DNA of 39,991 bases, taken from Allomuricauda sp. Lineage in GTDB: Bacteria; Bacteroidota; Bacteroidia; Flavobacteriales; Flavobacteriaceae. The stretch covers positions 1-39,991 of the forward strand of contig JANQRD010000145.1 of the NCBI GenBank assembly GCA_028284725.1, written 5' to 3'. The notes beneath the pieces were generated by a model. That model was not told the origin of the DNA. It saw only the letters and a list, made by a program, of their open reading frames with translations, and did no database searches. This document shows, piece by piece, positions 9,178-18,240 of the stretch (its first letter is position 1; every line of letters begins with the position of its first letter). The position numbers were made by a program, and so were the translations under genes.

Positions 9178-10719
9178 ATGGATTCCAAAATAAAGACACT
9201 GGAAGAAAAAGTGGCCCAGGCCCATTTGGGTGGGGGCGAAAAGCGTATCGCGAAACAACACGAAAAGAAAAAACTGACCGCTAGGGAACGTATTACCTAT
9301 TTGTTGGATGATGGCTCCTTTGAGGAAATGGGAGTGTTGGTCACGCACCGTACCACCGATTTTGGAATGGAGAAGGAAATCTATTTTGGGGATGGCGTTG
9401 TAACCGGATATGGTACCGTCAATAGTCGATTGGTCTATGTATACGCCCAAGATTTTACCGTTTTTGGTGGCGCATTGTCAGAAACCCATGCGGAAAAAAT
9501 CTGCAAGGTGATGGATTTGGCCATGAAAGTGGGTGCTCCCATAATAGGTTTGAACGATTCCGGAGGTGCCCGAATCCAGGAAGGAGTGAAGTCCTTGGGA
9601 GGTTATGCCGATATCTTTTATAGGAATGTACAGGCATCGGGTCTTGTTCCACAAATATCTGCTGTTATGGGTCCATGTGCAGGGGGTGCGGTATATTCCC
9701 CTGCGATGACCGATTTTATTGTGATGGTCGAAGAGACCAGCTATATGTTCGTTACGGGGCCCAATGTGGTGAAAACGGTGACCAATGAGGAAGTGACTTC
9801 AGAAGAGTTGGGAGGTGCAAGCACCCATGCCATTAAATCAGGGGTGGCGCACAAAACATCGGCTAATGATGCCGCATGTTTGCAGGATATCAAAAAATTG
9901 CTGGATTATCTCCCCCAAAATAATTCCGAATTACCCAAAATGAAACCTTATGAGCTTGGTGAGGAAATTCGTGAGGAGCTTACGAACATAGTTCCTGACA
10001 ATCCCAATAAACCCTACGACATGCATGACGTGATCGAAGGGATTATCGATAAGGATTCGTTTTATGAAATCCATAAGGACTATGCTGAAAACATTATTGT
10101 AGGTTTTGCGCGACTGGGTGGTAGAAGCATTGGGATCATTGCCAACCAACCCATGTTCTTGGCTGGGGTCTTGGGTGTAAAGAGCTCCCGAAAAGCAGCT
10201 CGATTTACAAGATTCTGTGATGCATTCAATATTCCTTTGTTGGTTTTGGTGGACGTACCAGGATTTTTACCGGGAACGGATCAAGAGTGGAACGGTATTA
10301 TTATGCATGGAGCCAAACTGTTATATGCATTGAGTGAAGCTACCGTGCCACGGGTCACGGTGATTACTCGAAAAGCCTACGGAGGTGCGTATGATGTGAT
10401 GAACTCCAAACATATTGGTGCTGACTTTAATTTTGCATGGCCGAGTGCCGAAATTGCGGTAATGGGAGCAAAAGGAGCTAGTGAGATTATTTTCAGAAGG
10501 GAAATCGCGGCTTCCGGTGACCCAGAGGCGAAATTAAAGGAAAAGGAAGCAGAGTACGCCGATAAATTTGCCAACCCCTATCGCGCTGCACAACGTGGAT
10601 TCATCGATGAGGTGATTCTTCCCAAAAACACGAGGCGAAAGTTATTAAAAGCCTTTGCAATGCTGGAGAAAAAGCAGGTGCAACCTCCCAAGAAAAAGCA
10701 TGGGAATATTCCGCTCTAA
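9178..10719 (+). CDS. pccB: Carboxyltransferase (beta) subunit of acyl-CoA carboxylase, probably propionyl-CoA
   Basis: The 513-residue protein has the two crotonase-like halves of the PccB/AccA-AccD fusion family. Signature segments include [20 protein letters not shown] (first half, acyl-CoA side), [17 protein letters not shown], and in the second half [18 protein letters not shown] and [19 protein letters not shown]. It transfers the carboxyl group from biotin to an acyl-CoA. The gene starts 4 nt after the biotin carboxylase stop. Divergent linkage to both methylmalonyl-CoA mutase subunits makes propionyl-CoA the best substrate guess, giving a propionate to succinyl-CoA route with only the epimerase missing here. 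Confidence 0.93.
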   Translation: MDSKIKTLEEKVAQAHLGGGEKRIAKQHEKKKLTARERITYLLDDGSFEEMGVLVTHRTTDFGMEKEIYFGDGVVTGYGTVNSRLVYVYAQDFTVFGGALSETHAEKICKVMDLAMKVGAPIIGLNDSGGARIQEGVKSLGGYADIFYRNVQASGLVPQISAVMGPCAGGAVYSPAMTDFIVMVEETSYMFVTGPNVVKTVTNEEVTSEELGGASTHAIKSGVAHKTSANDAACLQDIKKLLDYLPQNNSELPKMKPYELGEEIREELTNIVPDNPNKPYDMHDVIEGIIDKDSFYEIHKDYAENIIVGFARLGGRSIGIIANQPMFLAGVLGVKSSRKAARFTRFCDAFNIPLLVLVDVPGFLPGTDQEWNGIIMHGAKLLYALSEATVPRVTVITRKAYGGAYDVMNSKHIGADFNFAWPSAEIAVMGAKGASEIIFRREIAASGDPEAKLKEKEAEYADKFANPYRAAQRGFIDEVILPKNTRRKLLKAFAMLEKKQVQPPKKKHGNIPL

Positions 10720-10792
10720 ATGTTTTAGAAAAAAGTTTCAAAAAATAACTTAAATACTTCCTAAAAAGGGTCACCACTGAAAAGGGTATTCC

Positions 10793-10800
10793 TAATTTTG
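10793..10800 (+). promoter_or_regulatory. Candidate -7 element immediately before the MFS start codon
   Basis: TAATTTTG fits TAnnTTTG exactly and ends 5 nt before the ATG at 10806. If it is used, the transcript would begin at or within a base or two of the ATG and be nearly leaderless. No clear -33 TTTG is visible. Confidence 0.4.
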
Positions 10801-10805
10801 CACCC

Positions 10806-12014
10806 ATGAATCAGGAAACCCCACAACCCAACTTCGAATTCGTGGCCTTAATGGCTGCACTAATGTCGATTGTGGCTTTGGCCATAGACGCCCTTTTACC
10901 AGCGATATCCGATATCGGTGCCGCCATAAACAGTTTGGATCCGACCGATAATCAGTTGCTGGTAACCATGATTTTTTTGGGACTTGGCCTCGGACAGTTG
11001 TTCTTTGGCCCCCTTTCCGATTGCTACGGACGGAAACCGATTGTTTATCTGGGATTTGGCCTATTTGTAGCTGCTAGTATTATTTGTGTGTTTGCTCCGT
11101 CATTGGAAGTGATGGTCGTTGGTAGAATTTTACAGGGAATCGGTCTTTCGGCCCCCCGAACCTTGGCCATCTCCATTATTCGTGATACGTACAAAGGGGA
11201 TTATATGGCAAAAGTAATGTCATTCGTGGTTGCCTTTTTCATTCTGATTCCGGTGGTAGCCCCAGCCATTGGTAAGGTCATTTTGGATACGATGGGGTGG
11301 AGGGCTATTTTTTATATCCAATTGGCTTTTGGGCTTTTGGTATGTATTTGGTTTTGGAGACGTCAGCCCGAAACGCTCAAACCGGAATTCAAGATTCCGT
11401 TTTCCAAAACTGTTTTTGTTGATGGGACAAGGGAATTTTTAAAATATCGGGAAACCATTGCCTTTACCTTAATTTCCGGTTTGGTGACCGGTGCTTTTTT
11501 GGTGTACTTGAGTGCGGCGCAACACGTTTTTGAGGATTTGTACCACTTGAAGGAAGCATTCCCCTATATTTTTGCTGGCCTAGCCATTTCCATCGGACTT
11601 TCCACATTCTTAAACGGTACCTTGGTGCTGCGATTTGGTATGCGAAAACTATCGTTTATGGCAACTACGGCCTTTTGTGTCATTGCGTTGCTGTATGCTT
11701 TCATCTTTTGGAATGCTCCCAACCCCAACATCTTTATTTTGGTGAGTTTTTTGTCCGCGCAGTTCTTCTGCTTGGGCTTTATGTGGGGGAATTTCCGATC
11801 TATTGCCATGGAACCGATAGGGCATATTGCAGGTATTGGGGCAGCCATTAATGGGTTTGTATCAACCTTGTTGGCGATACCTATAGCTACGTTTATCGGG
11901 GATTTTGTAACAGATAGTGTATGGCCACTTTTCGCCGGATTGGCCATTTGTGGTCTTGTGGCGCTCCTTATTTTTATGATGGTTCGCAGACCGAAGCGAA
12001 TGGCTACAGCCTAA
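10806..12014 (+). CDS. MFS transporter, Bcr/CflA-type drug efflux
   Basis: The 402-residue protein has about 12 hydrophobic segments. Family signs are a first helix with ALAIDALLPAI, motif A in the loop between helices 2 and 3 (FGPLSDCYGRKP), GRILQGIGLSAPR in helix 4 and a proline/glycine-rich motif C in helix 5 (PVVAPAIG), typical of drug/proton antiporters of the DHA1 Bcr/CflA group. Substrate is unknown. It is transcribed alone. Its TAA and the TAG of anmK on the other strand share two bases, so the two genes converge with no spacer. It could in principle serve the neighbouring cell-wall cluster, but nothing in the sequence demands that. Confidence 0.85.
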   Translation: MNQETPQPNFEFVALMAALMSIVALAIDALLPAISDIGAAINSLDPTDNQLLVTMIFLGLGLGQLFFGPLSDCYGRKPIVYLGFGLFVAASIICVFAPSLEVMVVGRILQGIGLSAPRTLAISIIRDTYKGDYMAKVMSFVVAFFILIPVVAPAIGKVILDTMGWRAIFYIQLAFGLLVCIWFWRRQPETLKPEFKIPFSKTVFVDGTREFLKYRETIAFTLISGLVTGAFLVYLSAAQHVFEDLYHLKEAFPYIFAGLAISIGLSTFLNGTLVLRFGMRKLSFMATTAFCVIALLYAFIFWNAPNPNIFILVSFLSAQFFCLGFMWGNFRSIAMEPIGHIAGIGAAINGFVSTLLAIPIATFIGDFVTDSVWPLFAGLAICGLVALLIFMMVRRPKRMATA

Positions 12015-13093
12015 CCATTTTTTGGAAAAAAGATTTGACCGCTACTTGAGTCTGAAGTTGCTCCAGTAACGGAACTCAGTATGTTGACATTACCCTCTAA
12101 GCGTAATACGCCCATCAGTGCAAAGACAAGTGCCTCCTTGAAGGCAATAATGGTTTTTGATGGTATCACGACTTTAACTTTTGGACCTAGTTTTTCTTGA
12201 AGTGTATCCGTAAAAAACTGATTCAGGGCACCACCTCCGGTAGCGAATAGTTTTTGTGTTTTGCCCGATGTATTTGCGTGAACTTCCTTCGCAATTTGTT
12301 CACAATTATGATGAATGAACGTATGGAGCAAATCAGTTTCGTTGGAATCGGAAGCCTCGATCATGGGAACAATTTCTTCGGTAAACCATTCATATCCTGT
12401 GGATTTGGGGTAGGGTAACCGGTAGTATTCCAGTGCATTCAGACTTTTTAGAAGTTCTACATCCAGTTTTCCAGTGCGGGCCAATTTTCCATTTTCGTCG
12501 TAGGCCAATCCTATTTTCTGGGTGATGTGGTTCAAGGGCATATTTGCCAGACCAATGTCATAAGCTACACGTTTTCCATCTTTTTCGAATGACATATTGC
12601 TGATACCACCCAAATTCAAACAAAAATCATACTCATGAAAAAGCAATCGATCGCCAATAGGTACCAAAGGTGCACCCTGTCCTCCCAGCGACACATCCTT
12701 TGTTCTAAAATCGCAGATCACCTGCTTGCCACTGGTATTGGCCAAAAGCTGCCCACCTCCAAGCTGAAAGGTGAATCCGTCCTCTGGACGATGATGTGAG
12801 GTGTGCCCGTGACTTGCAATGAAATCAACTTCCAAACCTTGTTCCTCGATAAATTTTTCAGACTGGGTTCCCAACCAAACCCCATAGTCCTTATGTAGTT
12901 CTGCGTGATCCGTTTCCGAAAGGAAAATGGCATTCTTGAGGTAATCCCGCATTTCTAGATCGTAGCTTACCTCTTTGGTTGCTTCAATAGCGAATTTCCA
13001 ATGACCCTCAGCGTGCCATAAATGGCAATAGGCCAGATCAAGGCCATCCAATGAGGTGCCAGACATCAATCCCAAAACCTTATATGTTTTCAT
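12011..13093 (-). CDS. anmK: Anhydro-N-acetylmuramic acid kinase
   Basis: The 360-residue ASKHA-fold kinase opens the 1,6-anhydro ring and phosphorylates anhydroMurNAc to MurNAc-6-phosphate in cell-wall recycling. The N-terminal phosphate loop GLMSGTSLDGLD is at residues 8-19. Further family blocks are FIASHGHTSHHRP, GGQGAPLVPIGD, NLGGISNMSF, YDIGLANMPLN and the C-terminal ATGGGALNQFF. Length is normal for the family (about 360-370). It is the last gene of the minus-strand run and overlaps the methyltransferase by ATGA, so coupled translation is likely. Its substrate would be made by the NagZ-like gene two places upstream and its product used by MurQ on the other arm of the cluster. Confidence 0.95.
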   Translation of the reverse strand: MKTYKVLGLMSGTSLDGLDLAYCHLWHAEGHWKFAIEATKEVSYDLEMRDYLKNAIFLSETDHAELHKDYGVWLGTQSEKFIEEQGLEVDFIASHGHTSHHRPEDGFTFQLGGGQLLANTSGKQVICDFRTKDVSLGGQGAPLVPIGDRLLFHEYDFCLNLGGISNMSFEKDGKRVAYDIGLANMPLNHITQKIGLAYDENGKLARTGKLDVELLKSLNALEYYRLPYPKSTGYEWFTEEIVPMIEASDSNETDLLHTFIHHNCEQIAKEVHANTSGKTQKLFATGGGALNQFFTDTLQEKLGPKVKVVIPSKTIIAFKEALVFALMGVLRLEGNVNILSSVTGATSDSSSGQIFFPKNG

Positions 13094-13761
13094 GACATTT
13101 TCTGAATTTGGATGATTAGGGAAACAGGTGTTTGTTCATCATTTACTACCTCTTCGAAGGAATAATTCGTGTTTTCGATGCTTACAAGATTTTTTGACCA
13201 ATCTTCAAAAGTTCGGGCATACCAGGCATGTCCATCCGTAAAATTTCCAGGAAGCCCCTTCCATGAATCAGAGAGCCACTGACTTTGGTATGGAAGTCCA
13301 TTTTGAATCAAAAAATAAGGATGCAAGGTCTGTATGATAAGATATCCATTGGAATTAATGGCCTTCAGCGTATTTTCCAAAAGAGGTTGAAGTCCATTTT
13401 CCAGATACAGACAAAAATTGAACACTGCAGCATCAAAAGGAGCGTTGGGTAGATTTTTGCCTGCAATGATATCCTCAAAAGTAAATACGTGGTATGACTC
13501 TTTGCCCTTTTGTTTGGCCTGCAGAATCAAAGCTTCAATGGCATCCAGTCCAATTGCCTCCACACCAGTGCGAGCAATTTCCCTTGTTAGCCAGCCCTCT
13601 CCGCAACCAATATCCACCAACTTTTTGGTCTTCAGACTTACAAGCGTATCCAGAATAGCCTTATTGGTGAATTTTCTGGAAGCGATGCTGTTTTCTTCTA
13701 TTGCTTTGATCCATTCAGCGGCATTTTTTTTCCAGGATGGGATAATATCGTCTTGTGTCAT
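13090..13761 (-). CDS. Class I SAM-dependent methyltransferase
   Basis: The 223-residue protein carries methyltransferase motif I, VDIGCGEGW, at about residues 49-57, followed by an acidic residue in GLDAIE for the ribose hydroxyls of S-adenosylmethionine, and a later FDAAVFNFCLYLENG stretch equivalent to motif IV. The fold call is safe, but the substrate is not known. It overlaps both neighbours (anmK and the GH3 gene) by ATGA, so it is a true member of the cell-wall sugar operon and not a passenger in its own unit. It has no signal peptide and would act in the cytoplasm. Small-molecule or muropeptide methylation would be a guess. Confidence 0.8.
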   Translation of the reverse strand: MTQDDIIPSWKKNAAEWIKAIEENSIASRKFTNKAILDTLVSLKTKKLVDIGCGEGWLTREIARTGVEAIGLDAIEALILQAKQKGKESYHVFTFEDIIAGKNLPNAPFDAAVFNFCLYLENGLQPLLENTLKAINSNGYLIIQTLHPYFLIQNGLPYQSQWLSDSWKGLPGNFTDGHAWYARTFEDWSKNLVSIENTNYSFEEVVNDEQTPVSLIIQIQKMS

Positions 13762-15365
13762 GATATGGTTTTAAGTTTGATGGGAAGTTTTCCAACGGCA
13801 TCAATCTCACCGGAAAAGTGTTGGAAGGCCACTTTCTGAAATTCCATGAAATCCTGGTACACCATAACGATACTGCAATCGGGATGAAGCCCAAGAACAT
13901 CCAGCGCATAGGGATTCCCAAAAAGATAGATCAATAGGTCTTTTTGAACAGAAATCTCACTGATGAGGTCAATTACTTTTTGGGATAGACCAAATTTGTT
14001 TTTGGGTTTAACCAAAGGTGGAAACAGTGCTAACACAACCCTTTCATACTTTTCCAGAAGCTCCTTTATTTGCGAAACTGCATGGGTTTGGAGTGTGTAG
14101 TGTCTTTGTCCGAATGCATCTTCAATTTTTTTGGAAAAAGTGTTTTCCGAATTGTTTTCCACGGATAGATTCAGAAAATCGTCAGATTTTAGGGTCGATA
14201 TCAGTTTTGGATCTATTTTTAGTTCAGTTACTGTGTTGGCGGCTATCGCCATGTTCAATTCGATATTCGACTCCAAAGTGTTATTGATGATAGGAGTATC
14301 ATTTGAAAAGGCTTTTTCTTTCAATTTCCAGAATCTTTTGAAGCTTTCCTCGATACGTTGTATGGAATTTCCTTTGGAAATTAAGTCAATCCCCTCTTCA
14401 GGATTTTCTGAAAAGCATAATACATCCATTCCTGCAGCAAATGCTTCCGCTTCCAAAGCCCCTTTTTCCGGATAGTTTTTAGAAACCGCATGCATATTGA
14501 GCGCATCAGAAATAATAACACCGTTGTAGCCCAATTCATTTCGGAGTAATCCAGTAATGATATTGTGCGAAACCGTGGCGGGTTTATCGGCAGCATCAAG
14601 CGCGGGTATTGCCAAATGTCCGACCATAACGGAATCCACACCCTCCTTGATTAGCGCTTTAAAGGGATAAAGCTCATTCTCCAAAAGGGATTCCTTAGAC
14701 TTTTGAATCACGGGTAGCCCCAGATGAGAATCTGTAGCGGTATCCCCGTGACCAGGAAAATGTTTTAAAGAATTCAAGATGCCTGTGCTCGACATTCCCT
14801 TCAAAAAGGCGCTGGCCTTGGAACGTACTTTTTCCTTGTTGTCACCAAAGGAACGATACCCGATAACCGGATTTTCAGGATTGTTGTTGATATCGACAAC
14901 CGGAGCTAGGTTCCAATGAATACCAGCTTTGTTAAAGTCTTCTCCGATGGCCTTGCCTACTTCGTAGATGAGTTCGTTTTTACTCCGTAGCGCCCCCAAG
15001 GTCAGGGCATAAGGATATTGTGGTGTGTTTTCAATACGCATGGCCAACCCCCATTCAGCATCCATGGCTATGAGCAAGGGAAATTTAGCTGCTTTTTGAT
15101 ATCGGGATATCAGTTCTTTTAAACGATTGTAGCTGTTTTCGTTGAAGATGACTTCTTTTTTGCCTTCAAAATTGGTGGCCGCACTGGCCCTACTGTGAAA
15201 AAAACAGATGGAACCAATGTCAAGTTTATGAATCAGGTGCTCCATCCTTTGGATCTCTTCCTCACTGTCGTTTATAAAAATGGCAGGCATAAACAATTGC
15301 CCGACCTTTTGTTGAGGACTTAACCGTGTTTTTGCCTGTTCATATGTTGGAATTGTTTCAGGCAT
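13758..15365 (-). CDS. nagZ: Family 3 glycoside hydrolase, NagZ-like beta-N-acetylhexosaminidase
   Basis: The 535-residue protein has the GH3 TIM barrel (about 1-340) with the NagZ motif KHFPGHGDTATDSH at 201-214, which carries the His/Asp acid-base pair peculiar to NagZ-type enzymes. The nucleophile is Asp287 in VIISDALNMHAV. A second domain of about 190 residues follows, as in longer two-domain GH3 proteins; E. coli NagZ (about 341 residues) lacks it. There is no signal peptide, which fits a cytoplasmic enzyme splitting GlcNAc from anhydroMurNAc after AmpG uptake. It overlaps ampG by 8 nt and the methyltransferase by 4 nt. Substrate assignment rests on motif plus neighbours. Confidence 0.88.
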   Translation of the reverse strand: MPETIPTYEQAKTRLSPQQKVGQLFMPAIFINDSEEEIQRMEHLIHKLDIGSICFFHSRASAATNFEGKKEVIFNENSYNRLKELISRYQKAAKFPLLIAMDAEWGLAMRIENTPQYPYALTLGALRSKNELIYEVGKAIGEDFNKAGIHWNLAPVVDINNNPENPVIGYRSFGDNKEKVRSKASAFLKGMSSTGILNSLKHFPGHGDTATDSHLGLPVIQKSKESLLENELYPFKALIKEGVDSVMVGHLAIPALDAADKPATVSHNIITGLLRNELGYNGVIISDALNMHAVSKNYPEKGALEAEAFAAGMDVLCFSENPEEGIDLISKGNSIQRIEESFKRFWKLKEKAFSNDTPIINNTLESNIELNMAIAANTVTELKIDPKLISTLKSDDFLNLSVENNSENTFSKKIEDAFGQRHYTLQTHAVSQIKELLEKYERVVLALFPPLVKPKNKFGLSQKVIDLISEISVQKDLLIYLFGNPYALDVLGLHPDCSIVMVYQDFMEFQKVAFQHFSGEIDAVGKLPIKLKTIS

Positions 15366-16638
15366 CGTTGGTTGTGGTTTTTTTACCGTAGTCTTCGGGA
15401 TACTTTAAGTACTTCAACACTAAAAAGGCGGGTAGTGCGGCAATCACAACCCACAAAAAGAAGCCGTCGTACCCCAACCATTCCTGGATGTATCCACTCA
15501 ACATGCCGGGTAGCATCATGCCCAGGGCCATAAAACCAGTTGCAATGGCATAATGTGATGTTTTTGAAATTCCCTCAGCAATATAAATGAGATAGATTAA
15601 AAAGGCGGCAAAGCCAAATCCATATCCAAATTGCTCCAAAACCACGGTTCCAACTACGGCGACCAGATTGCTGGTTTGGGTGAAAGCCAACAGTGCATAA
15701 AAGGCGTTGGGCAGGTTTAGAGCCAACAGCATGGGCAACATCCATTTTTTTAAACCATCCCTCGAAATCAAAATACCACCTACGATTCCCCCTAAAGACA
15801 GCATAATAACCCCAACTGTTCCATATATGGTGCCAACTGCCTCCGTAGAGTACGCCAGTCCGCCAACATCTTTGGTGTCAAGTAGAAATGGAGAGGCCAT
15901 TTTTACCAGTTGCGATTCACCCAACCGATAGGTTAAGATAAAAAGCAGGGCAATTCCTATTTGTTTCTTTTTGAAAAATGAGGCAAATACTTGTAAAAAG
16001 CTAGATGGTTTTTCTGCTTCCTTGTTACCACCTGTTTCGAATTTTGGAGCTGCAAAAAAATTGGAAATGGTCAGCAGCAACATTAGTACGGCAGCACAGA
16101 TCATGGTGTAAGACCATGCTTTGGTATTGTCTCCGTATTTCTGTTCCAGGAATCCGGCAAAAATCACCAAAAGTCCCTGCCCTGTGACCATGGCAAGGCG
16201 ATAAAAGGGGCTTCGCAAGCCAATAAAAAAGGACTGTTTTTTTTGGGTGAGCCCGATCATGTAGTAGCCATCCGAAGCCATGTCGGTGGTGGCCGATGCA
16301 AAGGCAGCCATCCAAAAGAATGCCAACGTAATGGTGAAAAAAGCGTTGGAAGGCAAAAAGAGACCTATACCCAAGAAAGCCAGGGAAATGATCAGTTGCA
16401 TCCCCAAAAACCATTTTCGTTTGGTACCATTAAGATCCACAATGGGGCTCCACAAAGGTTTTAATACCCAGGGGAGATATAGCCAGCTCGTGTACAGTCC
16501 AATGTCAGCATTGCTGATCCCCAACCGTTTGTACATGATCACGGAAACCGTAACGATCAGAATGTAGGGAATGCCTTGTGTAAAATATAGGGTAGGAATC
16601 CAGGCCCACGCTCCTTTATCCTTTTGAACTTCGCTCAT
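15358..16638 (-). CDS. ampG: AmpG-type muropeptide permease (MFS)
   Basis: The 426-residue protein has about 12 hydrophobic segments. The N-terminal part shows the AmpG pattern: YFTQGIPYILI, then a conserved loop WVLKPLWSPIVDLNGTKRKW, and ASATTDMASDGYYM in helix 4-5. AmpG imports GlcNAc-anhydroMurNAc and its peptides from the periplasm. AmpG-like proteins are also used for other cargo, so motif evidence alone is moderate; linkage to NagZ-, AnmK- and DigH-like genes raises it. It overlaps the upstream DUF187 gene by ATGA and the NagZ-like gene by 8 nt. Confidence 0.87.
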   Translation of the reverse strand: MSEVQKDKGAWAWIPTLYFTQGIPYILIVTVSVIMYKRLGISNADIGLYTSWLYLPWVLKPLWSPIVDLNGTKRKWFLGMQLIISLAFLGIGLFLPSNAFFTITLAFFWMAAFASATTDMASDGYYMIGLTQKKQSFFIGLRSPFYRLAMVTGQGLLVIFAGFLEQKYGDNTKAWSYTMICAAVLMLLLTISNFFAAPKFETGGNKEAEKPSSFLQVFASFFKKKQIGIALLFILTYRLGESQLVKMASPFLLDTKDVGGLAYSTEAVGTIYGTVGVIMLSLGGIVGGILISRDGLKKWMLPMLLALNLPNAFYALLAFTQTSNLVAVVGTVVLEQFGYGFGFAAFLIYLIYIAEGISKTSHYAIATGFMALGMMLPGMLSGYIQEWLGYDGFFLWVVIAALPAFLVLKYLKYPEDYGKKTTTNDA

Positions 16639-18155
16639 CGGCGTTTTGGGTTTGCGTTGATTGACATAAGCTTGCTTTTATTTCCAAATGCATCCTTGAT
16701 TTCAATGCCAATGTCGTGTTTTAATTGTTTTTTGGTCAATTTTAGGGTGATGCAATTGGAATCCTCATTTTCGGAAAGATAACTTTTTCCAATGAGTGTT
16801 TTTTTGTCAGGTCCACCAATGGGAGCAAAGCTGTAAAAATGTGCAAATCTTGGTATGGTGTCCGAATGTGACAGACAAACCGTAACGCTTTTATGCGCTA
16901 TTTGGGTCGATGTAATGTTGGGAAGTGCCAAGTCGCGTTTTATCCCGCTTCGTCCAGATGGATTTTGAGCTGGTATCGGATAGAATCGTCGTTTTAGGAT
17001 GTTGACCACATTTTTATGTTTTCCTATTAGTGATTTGGCACTAAAAAAGACATTTCCTGTAATCTCTTCTTGCGATCTTGCCAATGTTAGTTGTTTGGGA
17101 ATTTCATTTTTACGATTCCAGGCTTTGTCCTTATTGTTTTTGATTTTGTACGGGCCATTTCCGACATACAGATTGACATTTTCGGCTTTTTCTGCCCACC
17201 ATTGGGTCACCACCCGGTGGGATGCCGGTGGATAATCCATGCTCCAATACGCCTGGGGTACAAGATAATCCAACCATCCCTTTTCCATCCACAGCAATGG
17301 ATCCGCGTAGAGGTCTTCATAATTGGTCTGTCCGGCTTTGGTGTCCGACCCATTGGGATCGGTATCCTTGTTTTTCCATACGCCAAAGGGACTAATGCCA
17401 AATTGTACCCAGGGTTTGACTTTTTTGATGGCCTTGTGCACCTTTTTAACCAAAGTATCCACATTGCTTCTTCGCCATTCCTCCAGCGATTGATTCGGCA
17501 AACCATAGGTTTGAAAGGTCAGCGAATCTGTGAAGGTTTCTCCCTTAACTTTATAGGGATAAAAATAATCGTCGAAGTGGATGGCATCAACGGAATAGTT
17601 TTTAATTACTTCGGTGATAACATTTGTCAATTTTTGCTGTACTTCTGGAAGTCCGGGATCATAGTAATATTTTTTTCCATATTTGATCATCCAATCAGGG
17701 TGTCCGTAAAAGTCATGCTGTTCCGAAAGTGCCAAAGTATCCAAATCAAAAGTGGCCCGGTATGGATTCAGCCATGCATGAAATTCCATTCCCCGCTTGT
17801 GGGTTTCACTAATCATCCAGTCCAAAACGTTTTCAAAATCTTTGGGTGGACTCCCTTCTTTTCCAGTTAAATATTTGGACCAAGGTGCAAGTTCGGTAGG
17901 GTAGAATGCGTCCCCTGCTGTACGAATCTGTACAATTGCTGCATTGAAGTTAAGGGTTTCATAGAAATCAAGAATCTCAATAAAATCCTGTTTCTTTTTT
18001 AATGCAGAATCATTGGGATTTTTTGGCCAATCAATGTTGACAACAGTGGCAATCCAAACACCCCTAAACTCCGTTTCAGGAACGGTTTCACCCCTTCGAT
18101 GCACCGAACAGGAAAGGAAAAAAGATAATAGACTAACAAGGATAAGGCTTCGCAT
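16635..18155 (-). CDS. DUF187/GHL10 glycosidase-like lipoprotein (DigH-like)
   Basis: Starting at the ATG at 18155 gives 506 residues; a longer reading to 18164 would need TTG. Residues 1-16 form a lipoprotein-like signal ending FFLSC, with Cys16 the likely acylated residue (Phe at -3 is unusual). Family blocks are EFRGVWIATVVNIDWP, FHAWLNPYRATF, and DAIHFDDYFYPYK with the acidic pair expected at the active site, followed by WVQFGISPFGVW. GHL10/DUF187 includes E. coli DigH (YddW), reported to cleave peptide-free peptidoglycan glycan. A C-terminal beta-rich region of about 130 residues follows. The start codon sits only 12 nt past a strong hairpin, so expression relative to susCD may be attenuated. 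Confidence 0.82.
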   Translation of the reverse strand: MRSLILVSLLSFFLSCSVHRRGETVPETEFRGVWIATVVNIDWPKNPNDSALKKKQDFIEILDFYETLNFNAAIVQIRTAGDAFYPTELAPWSKYLTGKEGSPPKDFENVLDWMISETHKRGMEFHAWLNPYRATFDLDTLALSEQHDFYGHPDWMIKYGKKYYYDPGLPEVQQKLTNVITEVIKNYSVDAIHFDDYFYPYKVKGETFTDSLTFQTYGLPNQSLEEWRRSNVDTLVKKVHKAIKKVKPWVQFGISPFGVWKNKDTDPNGSDTKAGQTNYEDLYADPLLWMEKGWLDYLVPQAYWSMDYPPASHRVVTQWWAEKAENVNLYVGNGPYKIKNNKDKAWNRKNEIPKQLTLARSQEEITGNVFFSAKSLIGKHKNVVNILKRRFYPIPAQNPSGRSGIKRDLALPNITSTQIAHKSVTVCLSHSDTIPRFAHFYSFAPIGGPDKKTLIGKSYLSENEDSNCITLKLTKKQLKHDIGIEIKDAFGNKSKLMSINANPKRR

Positions 18156-18167
18156 GGATGGCAATAA

Positions 18168-18200
18168 AAAAGGCCTACATTACCTAAATGTAGGCCTTTT
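18168..18200 (-). terminator. Rho-independent terminator-like hairpin between susD and the DUF187 gene
   Basis: Two perfectly complementary 14-nt arms (18168-18181 and 18187-18200, with AGGCCTACATT and its complement at the core) flank a 5-nt loop. On the minus strand the stem is followed by a run of six T, as in an intrinsic terminator for susCD transcripts. It ends 12 nt before the DUF187 ATG, so it may be an attenuator that lets part of the polymerases through. Confidence 0.85.
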
Positions 18201-18240
18201 GTGGATTAACTAAAAAACTAACAAACTCAAAATAAGTCGT

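Noticed and set aside
17091-17870. Plus-strand open frame of 259 codons across the DUF187 gene
   Set aside because: The opposite strand encodes a well-conserved glycosidase; the translation here has no domain and is a shadow frame.
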